The position numbers were made by a program, and so were the translations under genes. Below the pieces are notes generated by a model that was given only the letters and a program-made list of their open reading frames with translations, was not told the origin of the DNA and searched no databases. Below are positions 17,265-26,468 of a stretch of 64,000 nucleotides of DNA, in pieces. The stretch spans positions 124,001 to 188,000 of the forward strand of contig JAIYBW010000005.1 in the NCBI GenBank assembly GCA_027488375.1. Direction: 5' to 3'. The stretch comes from Pseudomonadota bacterium. GTDB lineage: Bacteria > Bdellovibrionota > Bacteriovoracia > Bacteriovoracales > Bacteriovoracaceae. The stretch's first letter is position 1; every line of letters begins with the position of its first letter.

Positions 17265-17864
17265 ATGGAACAATGGGCCTATCTTCTTATCGCATTAAGT
17301 TTATTTATGTTGGTCATTATCATTGGCCTGCTCAGTGTTCTTATTTATAAATTATTTAAAAATCAATCCACCTCACCAACTCCACAAAATCTCAATACAG
17401 ATTCAGGTCAACAGCAATTGGCCAAAGATTTTCATCCGGCCATCATTGAACGGATGAATGATATGAAAAAACTCAAACAAAAGCGGGCCGATCTTTACTG
17501 CCCCAACCATACAGAAGAACCTGGCGAAACTGTTTGTGCTATTTGTGACAAACTTTTTTGTAACTCTTGTGTTAAAGATTTTAAATCACTCCATTTTTGC
17601 AAAGAACATCTTCCGCTCATTATGAATTTTGAATGGGATGAGGTTTTTACTTTTAAAACATCGACAGAAGATCCAGAGCAAGGTGTAAGGCTTTATGACT
17701 TAAAAAAAGAAATCTTTGAAAAAGAGGAACTTGCAACCTATATAGAAACTCACTACAAAATAAATGTTGATCAAGATTTTATTGAAACTTATCTTGTCGT
17801 TTATTCTCAAAAAGAAAATATCCAAAGAGTAAAAGATATCATTCAAAAGCAATTACAAGCTTAA
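17265..17864 (+). CDS. Membrane-anchored B-box-type zinc-finger protein
   Basis: The 199-residue product has one N-terminal membrane helix (about 5-30), a polar linker, then a cysteine/histidine cluster from about residue 79. The spacing is C-x2-H, C-x2-C, C-x2-C, then C-x2-H, which matches a B-box zinc finger. A C-terminal domain of about 80 residues (130-199) resembles a small alpha/beta fold (YLVVYSQKENIQRV) that I do not recognise. B-box fingers in bacteria generally act in protein contact, but the partner here is unknown. It is followed by a bidirectional terminator. Confidence 0.6.
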   Translation: MEQWAYLLIALSLFMLVIIIGLLSVLIYKLFKNQSTSPTPQNLNTDSGQQQLAKDFHPAIIERMNDMKKLKQKRADLYCPNHTEEPGETVCAICDKLFCNSCVKDFKSLHFCKEHLPLIMNFEWDEVFTFKTSTEDPEQGVRLYDLKKEIFEKEELATYIETHYKINVDQDFIETYLVVYSQKENIQRVKDIIQKQLQA

Positions 17865-17897
17865 AAAAAAAAGCCCTCTTGCGAGGGCTTTTTTTTA
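17863..17897. terminator. Bidirectional intrinsic terminator between the B-box gene and ftsZ
   Basis: AGCCCTC and GAGGGCT (17872-17878 and 17883-17889) form a stem with loop TTGC, flanked by an A-run on the left and a T-run on the right. It can therefore end both transcripts. The T-run reaches into the ftsZ stop codon. Confidence 0.9.
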
Positions 17898-19448
17898 GAT
17901 CTGAGAATCGTGATTTCTGTCATTCTTCTTCATGAAAGAAGGAGTATCAAACTCATCTTCATCAAAATTAAAAAATCCAAGCTTTTCAGCGATAGATTTA
18001 ATTCTGCTTTCACGATTTTGGTTTGAATTTTCATTTTTTAATTCAAGCGGAGCCGAATTATCAACATGATTAAATTCTTGTCTATTTTCAAAATTTGAAG
18101 CTTGAGTAACAGTACGGTTTGAGTTTGTTACATTAGGTTCAAAATTTTTCTGAGACTCATACTTGTTAGCTGCATTTTGTAATTTTTCTGCCCAATTAAT
18201 TTTTGCTTTCTGGGCCTGATTGTTTCCATTTTCATTAAGATTCAATTTTGGCTCATCAAAATCAAAAGTCATCTCAGATTTTACGGCGTAATCAGTGTTC
18301 TTTGCTATAGGAGCTTCGTATTTAGGCTCTGGGCGAACTTCAACTCTAGGTGGATTTGGATTAATCGGAGCAGCGATAGGCTGAACGATTTGAGCTGCAG
18401 GCTGATTCATTTCATTTGAGTAAGTCTGAGCATTATTTTGATAATTTTGTGTCTGGCGAGTATTAAAATTAACAGCTTCTTTACGGGCCACTTGAAGACC
18501 TGTAGCAATCACAGTTACTTTTACATTTTCACCCATTGAATCATCAATCACAGTACCAAAAATGATTTCTGCATCCTCATCAGCTGCTTCCATAATAAGT
18601 GTTACAGCTTGGTTTGTTTCATGAGTGGTTAGAGATGAATTACCAGTGATATTAATGATAATACCAGTAGCACCATCAATCGAAACGTCCTCTAAAAGTG
18701 GAGAACTGATAGCTTGCTTGGCAGCCTTAAGAGCACGCTCAGGGCCAGTTGCAGTTCCTGTCCCCATAAGTGCAAGACCTTTATTCGTCATAACTGTTGA
18801 GACGTCAGCAAAGTCAGCATTAATTAGACCGGTATTATTGATAAGATCAGAAATACCTTGAACAGCATTGAGAAGAACTTCATCAGCAGCTTTAAAAGTA
18901 TCAACAAGTGATAAGTTTTCTCCAGCTAATTGAAGAAGACGTTGATTAGGAATGCAAATTAAGGAATCAACTGATTCTTCTAAGTAATGAATTCCTTCAT
19001 CAGCTTGACGAGCACGCTTCTTACCCTCGAAGGCGAATGGTTTTGTTACCACACCAACAGTCAGAGCACCCATCTCACGAGCAAGCTTTGCAATCACTGG
19101 AGCAGCACCTGTTCCAGTCCCACCGCCCATTCCGGCAGTGACAAAAACCATATCTGCACCCTGTAGGGCTTCAGATAATCTTTCATAATCTTCAATAGCC
19201 GATTTTCTTCCGACTTCTGGATTAGCTCCTGCACCAAGACCTTTAGTGACATTGCCACCAAGTTGGATTTTAGTAGAAGCCATATTTGCATGGAGGGCCT
19301 GAGAATCAGTATTGGCCACAATATATTCAACACCAGTTAAACCAGCACGAATCATGGTGTTAACAGCATTACAGCCTCCACCACCTACACCAATAACTTT
19401 AATTCTAGCGCCGTTGCTATTTTGAGAATTGTCGGCGATATCAAACAT
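17895..19448 (-). CDS. ftsZ: Cell division GTPase FtsZ
   Basis: FtsZ polymerises into the cytokinetic ring. The 517-residue product shows the GTP-binding GGGGCNAVN near residue 22, the signature [10 protein letters not shown] near 107 and the T7-loop region NADFADV near 205. The conserved core ends near residue 320. A long Asn/Gln-rich linker follows and the protein ends with the partner-binding peptide DTPSFMKK. The linker of about 170 residues makes it longer than the usual 380-400. It is the last gene of the dcw string, 14 bases after ftsA, and ends in the shared terminator. Confidence 0.97.
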   Translation of the reverse strand: MFDIADNSQNSNGARIKVIGVGGGGCNAVNTMIRAGLTGVEYIVANTDSQALHANMASTKIQLGGNVTKGLGAGANPEVGRKSAIEDYERLSEALQGADMVFVTAGMGGGTGTGAAPVIAKLAREMGALTVGVVTKPFAFEGKKRARQADEGIHYLEESVDSLICIPNQRLLQLAGENLSLVDTFKAADEVLLNAVQGISDLINNTGLINADFADVSTVMTNKGLALMGTGTATGPERALKAAKQAISSPLLEDVSIDGATGIIINITGNSSLTTHETNQAVTLIMEAADEDAEIIFGTVIDDSMGENVKVTVIATGLQVARKEAVNFNTRQTQNYQNNAQTYSNEMNQPAAQIVQPIAAPINPNPPRVEVRPEPKYEAPIAKNTDYAVKSEMTFDFDEPKLNLNENGNNQAQKAKINWAEKLQNAANKYESQKNFEPNVTNSNRTVTQASNFENRQEFNHVDNSAPLELKNENSNQNRESRIKSIAEKLGFFNFDEDEFDTPSFMKKNDRNHDSQI

Positions 19449-19462
19449 AGAGTCCTCCGAAA

Positions 19463-20698
19463 TTAAAATATCTCTTTAAATACATTTTTAATTGATTTAC
19501 CTAGTCTATCAAACATATCTGATTCGTCTTCAGATTTCTCATCTCTTGCAACGGCCTCAGAAAACTTATCAGATTCCTGAAGCAATCCAAGCACAGTAGA
19601 AAACTTAGGATGTTGCATGGCCGTGGTCATGCCACCAAAAGCCTGTGGATAACCCACCTTGACTGGCTTTTCTAAAATATATTCGGCCATCTCAGGCATA
19701 TGTCGAATAAGAGCACCACCTCCGGTCAGCACAAAGCCTCCCGTTATTTGATCCTGCAAATTCTTTTCCACAATAATTTCTTTAACAACTTGAAACAATT
19801 CTTCTGCTCTAGCACCAAGAACTTCAGCCACATAGCCTAAAGACACTTCTCTTCCCCTAGTGCCAGAAAGGCCCTGAACAGTGAGATAAGTTTCATGGAG
19901 GTGGTTCTGATTTAGCACTGATCCATGAGAAAGCTTAATTCTTTCAGCTTCGTTATGAGGGATCTTGAGGGCCACAGCTAAATCATTCGTAAAATGATGG
20001 CCACCTAAAGGAACAATTTGAGAATGAATAAGACTGCCTTCTTTCCAAACAGCAATGTCAGTTGTTCCTCCACCAATATCAATTAAAACGACTCCCAATT
20101 CTTTTTCTTCCATGGAAAGAACTGATCGAGATGAGGCTATTGGTTGAAGTATCACTGAGTTTGCATTGAGTCCGGCCTGCTCAACACACTTGATAAGATT
20201 ATGAATGAGAGGCGTCTTTCCTGTCACAATATGAACATTTACTTCAAGACGTGAGCCACACATACCAATTGGATTTTTAATTCCGCAAGTATTATCAACT
20301 TTAAACTCTTGGGGAATCACATGAAGGATTTCGCGGTCAGAAGGAATTAGAACTGCCTTAGCAGCCTCTACGACTCGATCAACGTCGGCCTGGTTGATTT
20401 CTTTGTTCTTAACAGGAACCACACCAGAAGAATTAAAGCAGTAAATATGATTACCAGCAATCCCAACACTCGCGGATTCAAGTTCTTCGATTCCAGCCAT
20501 GAGTTTAGCTTCTTCAACTGAAGCTCGTATTGATTCAACAGTTTTTTCAATGTTCACCACCGAGCCTTTTTTCAGGCCATGACTCGGATGAGATCCCACT
20601 CCGAGAATTTCAATATTTTTTGAGGTTTTTTGTGCAATCAGAGTACAGACTTTTGTAGTTCCGATGTCTAATGCGACGATAACAGTTTTGGTAGTCAT
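19463..20698 (-). CDS. ftsA: Cell division protein FtsA
   Basis: FtsA is an actin-like ATPase that tethers FtsZ filaments to the membrane. The 411-residue product has the phosphate-1 motif ALDIGTTKV near residue 9, the phosphate-2 motif [11 protein letters not shown] near 205, the adenosine motif LTGGGA near 335 and an amphipathic C-terminal helix ([10 protein letters not shown]). The start is ATG 20698, with GAAGGGA eight bases upstream. The frame is open for 25 further codons, but those residues do not fit the family. It follows the ftsQ-like gene by 46 bases and precedes ftsZ. Confidence 0.95.
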   Translation of the reverse strand: MTTKTVIVALDIGTTKVCTLIAQKTSKNIEILGVGSHPSHGLKKGSVVNIEKTVESIRASVEEAKLMAGIEELESASVGIAGNHIYCFNSSGVVPVKNKEINQADVDRVVEAAKAVLIPSDREILHVIPQEFKVDNTCGIKNPIGMCGSRLEVNVHIVTGKTPLIHNLIKCVEQAGLNANSVILQPIASSRSVLSMEEKELGVVLIDIGGGTTDIAVWKEGSLIHSQIVPLGGHHFTNDLAVALKIPHNEAERIKLSHGSVLNQNHLHETYLTVQGLSGTRGREVSLGYVAEVLGARAEELFQVVKEIIVEKNLQDQITGGFVLTGGGALIRHMPEMAEYILEKPVKVGYPQAFGGMTTAMQHPKFSTVLGLLQESDKFSEAVARDEKSEDESDMFDRLGKSIKNVFKEIF

Positions 20699-20744
20699 GA
20701 GAGATTCCCTTCTCAAAAATAAGGCTTCATGCCTCAAATCAATT

Positions 20745-21497
20745 TTAGATATTGTCAGAAAACTTGACAACAACCTTTTTCACATTCACCAGATTTATAC
20801 TACCTGGGTATCTTTTATTCTTATGAACGTAGTCTATAATCTTGGTTAACTTCACCAGTTTATCTTCCCACAAATCCGCCCCTAAAAAAACACTTGTAGC
20901 ACGACCAGAGAAAGCAAAAACGATGGTTAAATCACTGGTTTTACTCAAAATTATTTCAGAAATTTGAGAACGATGCTCTTTATCCATCTGGGCAATAAAT
21001 TTTGCTAACCTCGAGGGAACTTCCCCCTCTAATTGCTTGGTAGAAATAGCAAGAAGTGGAAGTGAATGATTGAGCCTTTTTTCAGCTTTCATCAAATTTT
21101 CATAACCAGGATCGTAAAGTTTGGCATTATCACCCATGACTGCCGAATAGTGTTCTTCACCATTGCTTTTATAGACCTGAACTTTAAGCAGGGGTTGAGG
21201 ACAATCAAGATTCACACGAACTGTTTTTATAACAGGGTTATAGCCAATTCTATAATCAGACAAAAAATGCTTTTCATCTAATTTCTCTTTGAGAATTTTT
21301 TCTTTCACTAATTTTAGTGAATGATTTTTTTCAAATTCCTTCATCACGAGCATAGCAAAGCTGGCCGAGGATTTTTGCGGACACTCTCCAATAAAAGTTT
21401 TGTAACGAATATTATTCTGACTAAAAGAGTGAGGTACTCCCGCCCAAAGGTGAGATTGACCAAAGCTTAAGATTGATACTAAAAAAACTGACCACAT
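20745..21497 (-). CDS. ftsQ: Divergent FtsQ-like division protein
   Basis: The call rests on position (murB, this gene, ftsA, ftsZ) and a weak FtsQ pattern: a region near residues 75-120 (DYRIGYNPVIKTVRVNL, then LLKVQVY) and a closing basic strand LVNVKKVVVKF. The 250-residue protein has a hydrophobic N-terminus beginning at residue 2 and a possible signal-peptidase site after HLWAG. FtsQ normally has a cytoplasmic tail before its membrane helix. An in-frame stop two codons upstream of the ATG rules out a longer start, so the tail is truly missing. Confidence 0.7.
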   Translation of the reverse strand: MWSVFLVSILSFGQSHLWAGVPHSFSQNNIRYKTFIGECPQKSSASFAMLVMKEFEKNHSLKLVKEKILKEKLDEKHFLSDYRIGYNPVIKTVRVNLDCPQPLLKVQVYKSNGEEHYSAVMGDNAKLYDPGYENLMKAEKRLNHSLPLLAISTKQLEGEVPSRLAKFIAQMDKEHRSQISEIILSKTSDLTIVFAFSGRATSVFLGADLWEDKLVKLTKIIDYVHKNKRYPGSINLVNVKKVVVKFSDNI

Positions 21498-21500
21498 GAA

Positions 21501-22403
21501 TTAATGATAGGGGATTTTTACTTCCAATTCAAACTCTATTCCATAGAAGTGATCCATTTCAAAATTTATGAGCTCCACTAAGGATCTGAATTGATCCCAA
21601 TCCGCCTTTCCACGATTTTCCATAAAGTTACCATGTTTAGGGCTAATTCTTAGATCACCAAAACCAACACCTTTGAGCTGGAGTAAATCGATCAGCTTTC
21701 CTGCGGGAAGATCCTTGGCAGGATTTTTAAAGACACATCCACAATTCTTCGTCGCTAGTGGTTGGGTGGACTTACGATATTCTAAATATTCTTTAATCTT
21801 TTGGGGAATATAGGTATCCACGCCATGGTGACCAATGACTGCAGCAACAATCACTTCACCCTTTTTAACAAAATGGTTTTTGCGATATGAGAAACTTGAT
21901 GGAGTGATCAATTCCTCTCTTAATTCACCTTCAGGAGTCACTAATTTAACTTTTTTTATCAAACTACCTATCTCGCCAAGGTTTGTTCCGGCATTCATAA
22001 AAATGGCCCCACCTAAAGAAGCAGGAATGCCCGTGAAAACTTCCCAGCCTTTAAGACCCAACTTAACTGCACAAGCTGTGAGGTGATTTAAACCAACTGA
22101 AGCTGGTAACTCGTACTCATCTTTTAATTCATTAAACTCTTGGAGATTAAAAGCGAAATCTAAGAGGATAATAAAATCCTCACACTCAGAGGGCAGAATC
22201 TGATTGGCACCCCAACCTATGACCAAATAACCCGTCTTTGCCTCAGTGAGAAGCTTAAGGAGTTTTTGTAATCCCGAAACCGATTTAACTTCAATAAGAT
22301 CGCCTTTAGAGGCCAGCTTAAAAGTGGTAAAACTCGTCAGATCATGACCTAATGACAATTCACAGTCGGGTATTTGTCTTATCTTTTTAACGATTTCTTC
22401 CAT
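21501..22403 (-). CDS. murB: UDP-N-acetylenolpyruvoylglucosamine reductase MurB
   Basis: MurB reduces the enolpyruvyl group to form UDP-MurNAc, using FAD and NADPH. The 300-residue product has the FAD-binding segments IGWGANQIL near residue 62 and GIPASLGGAIFMNAG near 125, the SYRKNHF catalytic-region segment near 170 and the GCVFKNP motif near 220. Length is like the short type found in Gram-positives and many others. It is the first gene after the inverted secreted-protein gene that splits murC from murB. Confidence 0.92.
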   Translation of the reverse strand: MEEIVKKIRQIPDCELSLGHDLTSFTTFKLASKGDLIEVKSVSGLQKLLKLLTEAKTGYLVIGWGANQILPSECEDFIILLDFAFNLQEFNELKDEYELPASVGLNHLTACAVKLGLKGWEVFTGIPASLGGAIFMNAGTNLGEIGSLIKKVKLVTPEGELREELITPSSFSYRKNHFVKKGEVIVAAVIGHHGVDTYIPQKIKEYLEYRKSTQPLATKNCGCVFKNPAKDLPAGKLIDLLQLKGVGFGDLRISPKHGNFMENRGKADWDQFRSLVELINFEMDHFYGIEFELEVKIPYH

Positions 22404-22528
22404 AAATTGAGACTACCACTACTTCGGTATCATGTAAAAATTACCCGCTCCAAGGCTTAAGATTCTTTTTTTTTCCAATCCCATCTCAGTTCATTTAAGA
22501 TCCAGAAAAATTCAGCAAAGGATTAAGC

Positions 22529-22840
22529 ATGAAAAGCATCTTGGCCGTTTTATTTACTTTGTTTTCTCTTTCAGCATTGGCCGGTGATCTTTATCTTGTT
22601 TGTGAAGATGCTTCAAATGATGATTTTTTGTCATCAACGATAGAGAACGGCCGCGCGAGCCTCCTCTTAACCACCGCCAACAATGAACCTCTCCTTTTAA
22701 AGGTCCGTGAGGTAAAGTCTGCTCAAACAAAATATGAACTTACTTTAACTCAACCGAGAGTTAATCAATCTGAGAAAATTGAGCTCGATCTTTTTGAAGA
22801 AATTAAGCTTGGAAACTATACTTGCTTAATTAGAGATTAG
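22529..22840 (+). CDS. Small secreted protein inserted in the dcw cluster
   Basis: The 103-residue product has a clear signal peptide (MKSILAVLFTLFSLSALAG, cleavage after ALA) and a mature part of about 85 residues with two cysteines (in LVCED and YTCLI) that could form a disulphide. I do not recognise the family. An AAAGGATT ribosome site precedes the ATG. It is read opposite to all its neighbours and overlaps the murC 3' end by four bases. This placement interrupts the otherwise continuous murein gene string. Confidence 0.75.
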   Translation: MKSILAVLFTLFSLSALAGDLYLVCEDASNDDFLSSTIENGRASLLLTTANNEPLLLKVREVKSAQTKYELTLTQPRVNQSEKIELDLFEEIKLGNYTCLIRD

Positions 22841-24213
22841 ATTTTTTTAACAATCTCTCTAATTTTTTTTGAAATTGATCCTGCACCGAGAGTGACAACA
22901 ACACAATTTTTAGATTTTTTATCTTTTATAATATGATCCATTTCATCAAGGGAAGAAAGGTAATGAACTTTTTTCCCTTTCTGTTTCATTTCATTCACCA
23001 TCGCCTCTGAAGTAATCCCAGGTATAGGATTTTCTGAAGCAGGGTAAATGGGTCCTAGATAGAGCTCATCCACTCCTTCGAAGCATTCTTGAAATTCCTT
23101 CCAAAAATTTTGAGTTCGAGAAAAGCGATGAGGTTCAAAAATAACACAAAGGGGTCTTTGATCAACGCTTCTTAAAGATGAAACTGTTGCCTTAACTTCC
23201 GTAGGATGATGACCATAATCATCGATGATAAGAAATTGGTCTTTTTCATATAACTTCTCTAATCTTCTCCCTACACCTTTAAACTTCAATAGGCCTGATT
23301 GGATGGTCTGAAGGGGTATGCCAACTTCTAAAGAAATACTGATGGCCGCTAGAGTATTAGAGACATTATGCCGCCCCCAAAGTGGAGTTTTAAATGTCGT
23401 CATCTTTTGGTGATGCTCAAACAAATCAAAGGTTGTGCCTGAAGCATTGATCACAATATTCTTGGCGATATATCTTGTTTCGTCAGGATCTGTATCAATG
23501 CCGTACCAAATGGCCGGTCTTTTGACTTTGGTTTTAATCATCAAGGAAGTTTCATCATTCGCATTGAGGGCGACTCTTCCGTAAAATGGAAGTTTATTAA
23601 CAAATTCAATAAACGCATCCACAATCCGCTCTTTCGATCCATAGTGATCTAGATGATCGTCATCAATATTTGTGACAGCGGCCATAATCGGATTTAACAA
23701 AAGAAATGAACCATCAGACTCATCAGCTTCAGCAATTAAGTATTCACCATCACCCTTCTTGGCATTACCACCTAAGTTGCTGACGATTCCACCTATGATG
23801 TGAGTCGCATCCTGATTCGCTTCATGAAAAATAGTGGCAATTAAACTCGTAGTTGTCGTCTTCCCGTGTGAACCGGCGACAGCAATTCCAAATTTTAAAC
23901 GCATTAATTCCGCCAACATTTCTGCTCGACGGATCATAGGAATTTTTAATTCTTGAGCGCGTTTAAATTCAGGGTTTTTTGGATCAATCGCAGAACTGTA
24001 AACAATTAAATTAGCTTCTTCTACATTCTCGGCTTGATGACCTAGAAAGATGAGGGCCCCTTTCTTTTTTAAATTTTCAGTCACACTTGAAGATGAGAGG
24101 TCCGAGCCGGATATAGCATAACCAAGATCAAGCAGAACCTCGGCAATTCCACTCATGCCGATTCCACCAATACCTATAAAATGCAATTTTGTGGTTTTAA
24201 GCCATCCCAACAT
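22837..24213 (-). CDS. murC: UDP-N-acetylmuramate-L-alanine ligase MurC
   Basis: MurC adds L-Ala to UDP-MurNAc in the cytoplasm. Relative to the ATG used here (458 residues) it shows the N-terminal nucleotide fold HFIGIGGIGMSGIAE, the ATP site SHGKTTTTS near residue 110, the NIDDDHLDHYG segment and the C-terminal DDYGHHPTE motif near 320. The ATG at 24213 is chosen because MurC proteins begin just before the GIGGIGMSG fold. A GTG 30 bases upstream is possible but would overlap murG further. It overlaps the murG end by 17 bases. Confidence 0.93.
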   Translation of the reverse strand: MLGWLKTTKLHFIGIGGIGMSGIAEVLLDLGYAISGSDLSSSSVTENLKKKGALIFLGHQAENVEEANLIVYSSAIDPKNPEFKRAQELKIPMIRRAEMLAELMRLKFGIAVAGSHGKTTTTSLIATIFHEANQDATHIIGGIVSNLGGNAKKGDGEYLIAEADESDGSFLLLNPIMAAVTNIDDDHLDHYGSKERIVDAFIEFVNKLPFYGRVALNANDETSLMIKTKVKRPAIWYGIDTDPDETRYIAKNIVINASGTTFDLFEHHQKMTTFKTPLWGRHNVSNTLAAISISLEVGIPLQTIQSGLLKFKGVGRRLEKLYEKDQFLIIDDYGHHPTEVKATVSSLRSVDQRPLCVIFEPHRFSRTQNFWKEFQECFEGVDELYLGPIYPASENPIPGITSEAMVNEMKQKGKKVHYLSSLDEMDHIIKDKKSKNCVVVTLGAGSISKKIREIVKKI

Positions 24214-25252
24214 GTCTTTGTATCTCTCTAATAATTTCTGCACAGGTTCGATGACCTGGATGAGGTCGATCTGAATATGTTAATTCTTGGTTAGCAGCTT
24301 TGATTAAAAATTCCCTCGCACGAACAACACATTCAGCATGAGGTAATTTGGGATCTAAGACTTCGACCGTGAAGTCGGATTCTTCCTTAAAAATTTGAGC
24401 ATTATAAAACTGATGATTATCTGTCGCCTGAGGGTAAGGAAAAATAAGGACTGGTTTTTTGATAATGGCGAGTTCAGAAACAGTACTCGCACCGGCCCTT
24501 GAAATGATCACATCACACCACTCATATTGTGCTTGGATGTTATCTATATATTCCATTGGACTATATTCAATATTAGTTTGAATATCTGGCGTCTTCTGGC
24601 CAGATCCAAGTTGATGATGAATCGCCAGAGACTTTACAGGAGAATCTTTGAGCAAATCAAAAATCACATTATTGATTTGAGTTGCTCCTAGGCTCCCTCC
24701 AAAAACAAGAACTCTTAACTGACCATCGAATTCTCGAGGAGCGACAGCACAGATTGATTTACGAGTAGGGTTGCCCACAACTCTAACCTTGCGGAGAAGA
24801 TTATTAGATAGACCTTTTGTTCGTGAGAAATGAACAAAAATTCTGGTTGAGATCCAACCTAAAATTTTATTCGTGAGACCCATCACTGCATTTTGCTCAA
24901 TAATAAAAACTGGAATAAATTGTAAGAATCCCGCAAGTAAGGCCGGCCCACAAACATAACCACCAGCACCGACAATAAATTTTGGACGGCGATTTAAATA
25001 AAGGAAAAAAATTTTAAAAAAACTAAAAATATTTTTAATAATATTAGAAATAAGTGTGAGTGGATTATTTGTTCGTAAAGGTTTTGAATCGAGGTTGATG
25101 ACTTTTTCGCCTTGGAAAAGCTTATAATCTAAGGGTCGCTTCCCCGTGAGATACAAAATATCAAAATCTTTTTCTTTTAAGGCCTCGCCAATAGCAAGAG
25201 CTGCATTAATGTGACCACCGGTACCACCAGCAACGAGAACAGCATATTTCAT
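24197..25252 (-). CDS. murG: UDP-GlcNAc undecaprenyl-pyrophosphoryl-MurNAc-pentapeptide transferase MurG
   Basis: MurG converts lipid I to lipid II on the cytoplasmic face of the inner membrane. The GT28 product of about 351 residues has the N-terminal GGTGGHINAALA loop, the FGGSLGA motif near residue 185 and the SRAGASTVSEL donor-binding motif near 250. The ATG at 25252 lies two bases after the ftsW stop. It is co-transcribed in standard dcw order between ftsW and murC. Confidence 0.94.
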   Translation of the reverse strand: MKYAVLVAGGTGGHINAALAIGEALKEKDFDILYLTGKRPLDYKLFQGEKVINLDSKPLRTNNPLTLISNIIKNIFSFFKIFFLYLNRRPKFIVGAGGYVCGPALLAGFLQFIPVFIIEQNAVMGLTNKILGWISTRIFVHFSRTKGLSNNLLRKVRVVGNPTRKSICAVAPREFDGQLRVLVFGGSLGATQINNVIFDLLKDSPVKSLAIHHQLGSGQKTPDIQTNIEYSPMEYIDNIQAQYEWCDVIISRAGASTVSELAIIKKPVLIFPYPQATDNHQFYNAQIFKEESDFTVEVLDPKLPHAECVVRAREFLIKAANQELTYSDRPHPGHRTCAEIIREIQRHVGMA

Positions 25253-25254
25253 AA

Positions 25255-26421
25255 TCAATTAAAAGCACTCTTAAGGGCACCGACTGGGCCTTGCTTTCCT
25301 TTACTTTTGATTTCTTTCACATCACTTGGCTGAATCTTTAAACAAGCAAATACAAGCCCAAGAGCAGCGAGATTCGCCACCATAGAGGATCCTCCATAGC
25401 TAATGAAAGGCAAGTTTAATCCTTTGGTAGGTAAAACACCTAAGACTACACCCATATTAAGAAAGGCTTGAAAGCCGATGGCAAAAATAATAGCAGAGAC
25501 CATGATGCTTCCCACTCTCGACTTAAGTGCAATCGCCATTTTAAAACCAATAAAAATGAAACTCATAAACATAATTATAGTCGCAACAACTCCAATGAAA
25601 CCTAGTTCTTCACCAACCACAGAAAAAATAAAGTCATTGTAGGCTTCTGGAAGATAAAAAAGTTTTTCATTACTATTGCCCAAACCTTGACCGAAAAATG
25701 AACCATTAGCAAAGGCAAGGAATGATTGAATAACCTGAAATCCACTACCTCTTGGATCTTTCCATGGATCTAAAAATGTTAGAAGACGTTTTACTCTGTA
25801 GGGAGCAGAAATCAGAATCCCACACGCTCCGATAAAACCCATCACTAAAGTGGCATAAAAATATTTTCGAGGAAAAGAGCTTAAGAAAGCAATAAAGGCA
25901 ATGATCATAGCTGAAATAAAAAATGTTCCAAAATCTGGCTGAACAACAAAAATGGCCAGTGGGTAGACAAGTCCTGAGAGATAAAACAATCTCTGCTTTG
26001 GAGTATAATTATTGAAATTTTCAAAATACCTGATGGCGGCCAACATAAGAGTGTATTTTAAAAACTCTCCCGGTTGTAGATTCATAAAGCCTAAGTTTAA
26101 CCAACGTTTTGACCCCTTCATCATAACTCCAATTCCTGGAATTAAAGTTAAAGTCAAAAGAAATCCAAAGGCAGCATTGATACGGTAGGCCTGCTTGTAA
26201 AGATAAAGGATTTTTAGTTTTGAAAAAACAAAAGCCACTAACAAACCAAGAACGATAAAAATAAGTTGTTTTGAAAGAAAGAAATAACTATTACCCATAT
26301 TTTCCGTGGCATACATATAGCTAGCGGAAAAAACCATGATCACGCCAAATAGGGTGATAAAAAAAACATTGATGAGAAAGTAATTAGTTAATTTTTCTAG
26401 TCGGTTATTTGATTCTTGCAT
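25255..26421 (-). CDS. ftsW: Septal peptidoglycan glycosyltransferase FtsW (SEDS family)
   Basis: FtsW polymerises lipid II at the septum together with FtsI. The 388-residue product has about ten membrane helices, the GSKRWLNLG segment near residue 103, the loop with the conserved aspartate region (QPDFGT near 160) and the closing LPFISYGGSSM motif near 340. Length is normal. It lies between murD and murG. The ribosome site is inside the 3' arm of a strong intercistronic hairpin, which may regulate its translation. Confidence 0.94.
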   Translation of the reverse strand: MQESNNRLEKLTNYFLINVFFITLFGVIMVFSASYMYATENMGNSYFFLSKQLIFIVLGLLVAFVFSKLKILYLYKQAYRINAAFGFLLTLTLIPGIGVMMKGSKRWLNLGFMNLQPGEFLKYTLMLAAIRYFENFNNYTPKQRLFYLSGLVYPLAIFVVQPDFGTFFISAMIIAFIAFLSSFPRKYFYATLVMGFIGACGILISAPYRVKRLLTFLDPWKDPRGSGFQVIQSFLAFANGSFFGQGLGNSNEKLFYLPEAYNDFIFSVVGEELGFIGVVATIIMFMSFIFIGFKMAIALKSRVGSIMVSAIIFAIGFQAFLNMGVVLGVLPTKGLNLPFISYGGSSMVANLAALGLVFACLKIQPSDVKEIKSKGKQGPVGALKSAFN

Positions 26422-26423
26422 AG

Positions 26424-26460
26424 GTTACACCGGAAATTGTTAGTACATTTCCAGTGTAAC
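26424..26460 (-). other. Intercistronic hairpin covering the ftsW ribosome site
   Basis: The arms 26424-26437 and 26447-26460 pair over 14 bp with a single G-U pair and a 9-base loop. There is no T-tract after it, so it is not an intrinsic terminator. On the transcript the 3' arm ends two bases before the ftsW ATG and includes its GGTGT, the only candidate ribosome site. Confidence 0.65.
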
Positions 26461-26468
26461 ATAGGACA

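Noticed and set aside
20745..21540. Frameshift between murB and the ftsQ-like gene
   Set aside because: MurB ends with a plausible C-terminus and the stop is followed by a short gap, with no FtsQ-like residues in another frame upstream.
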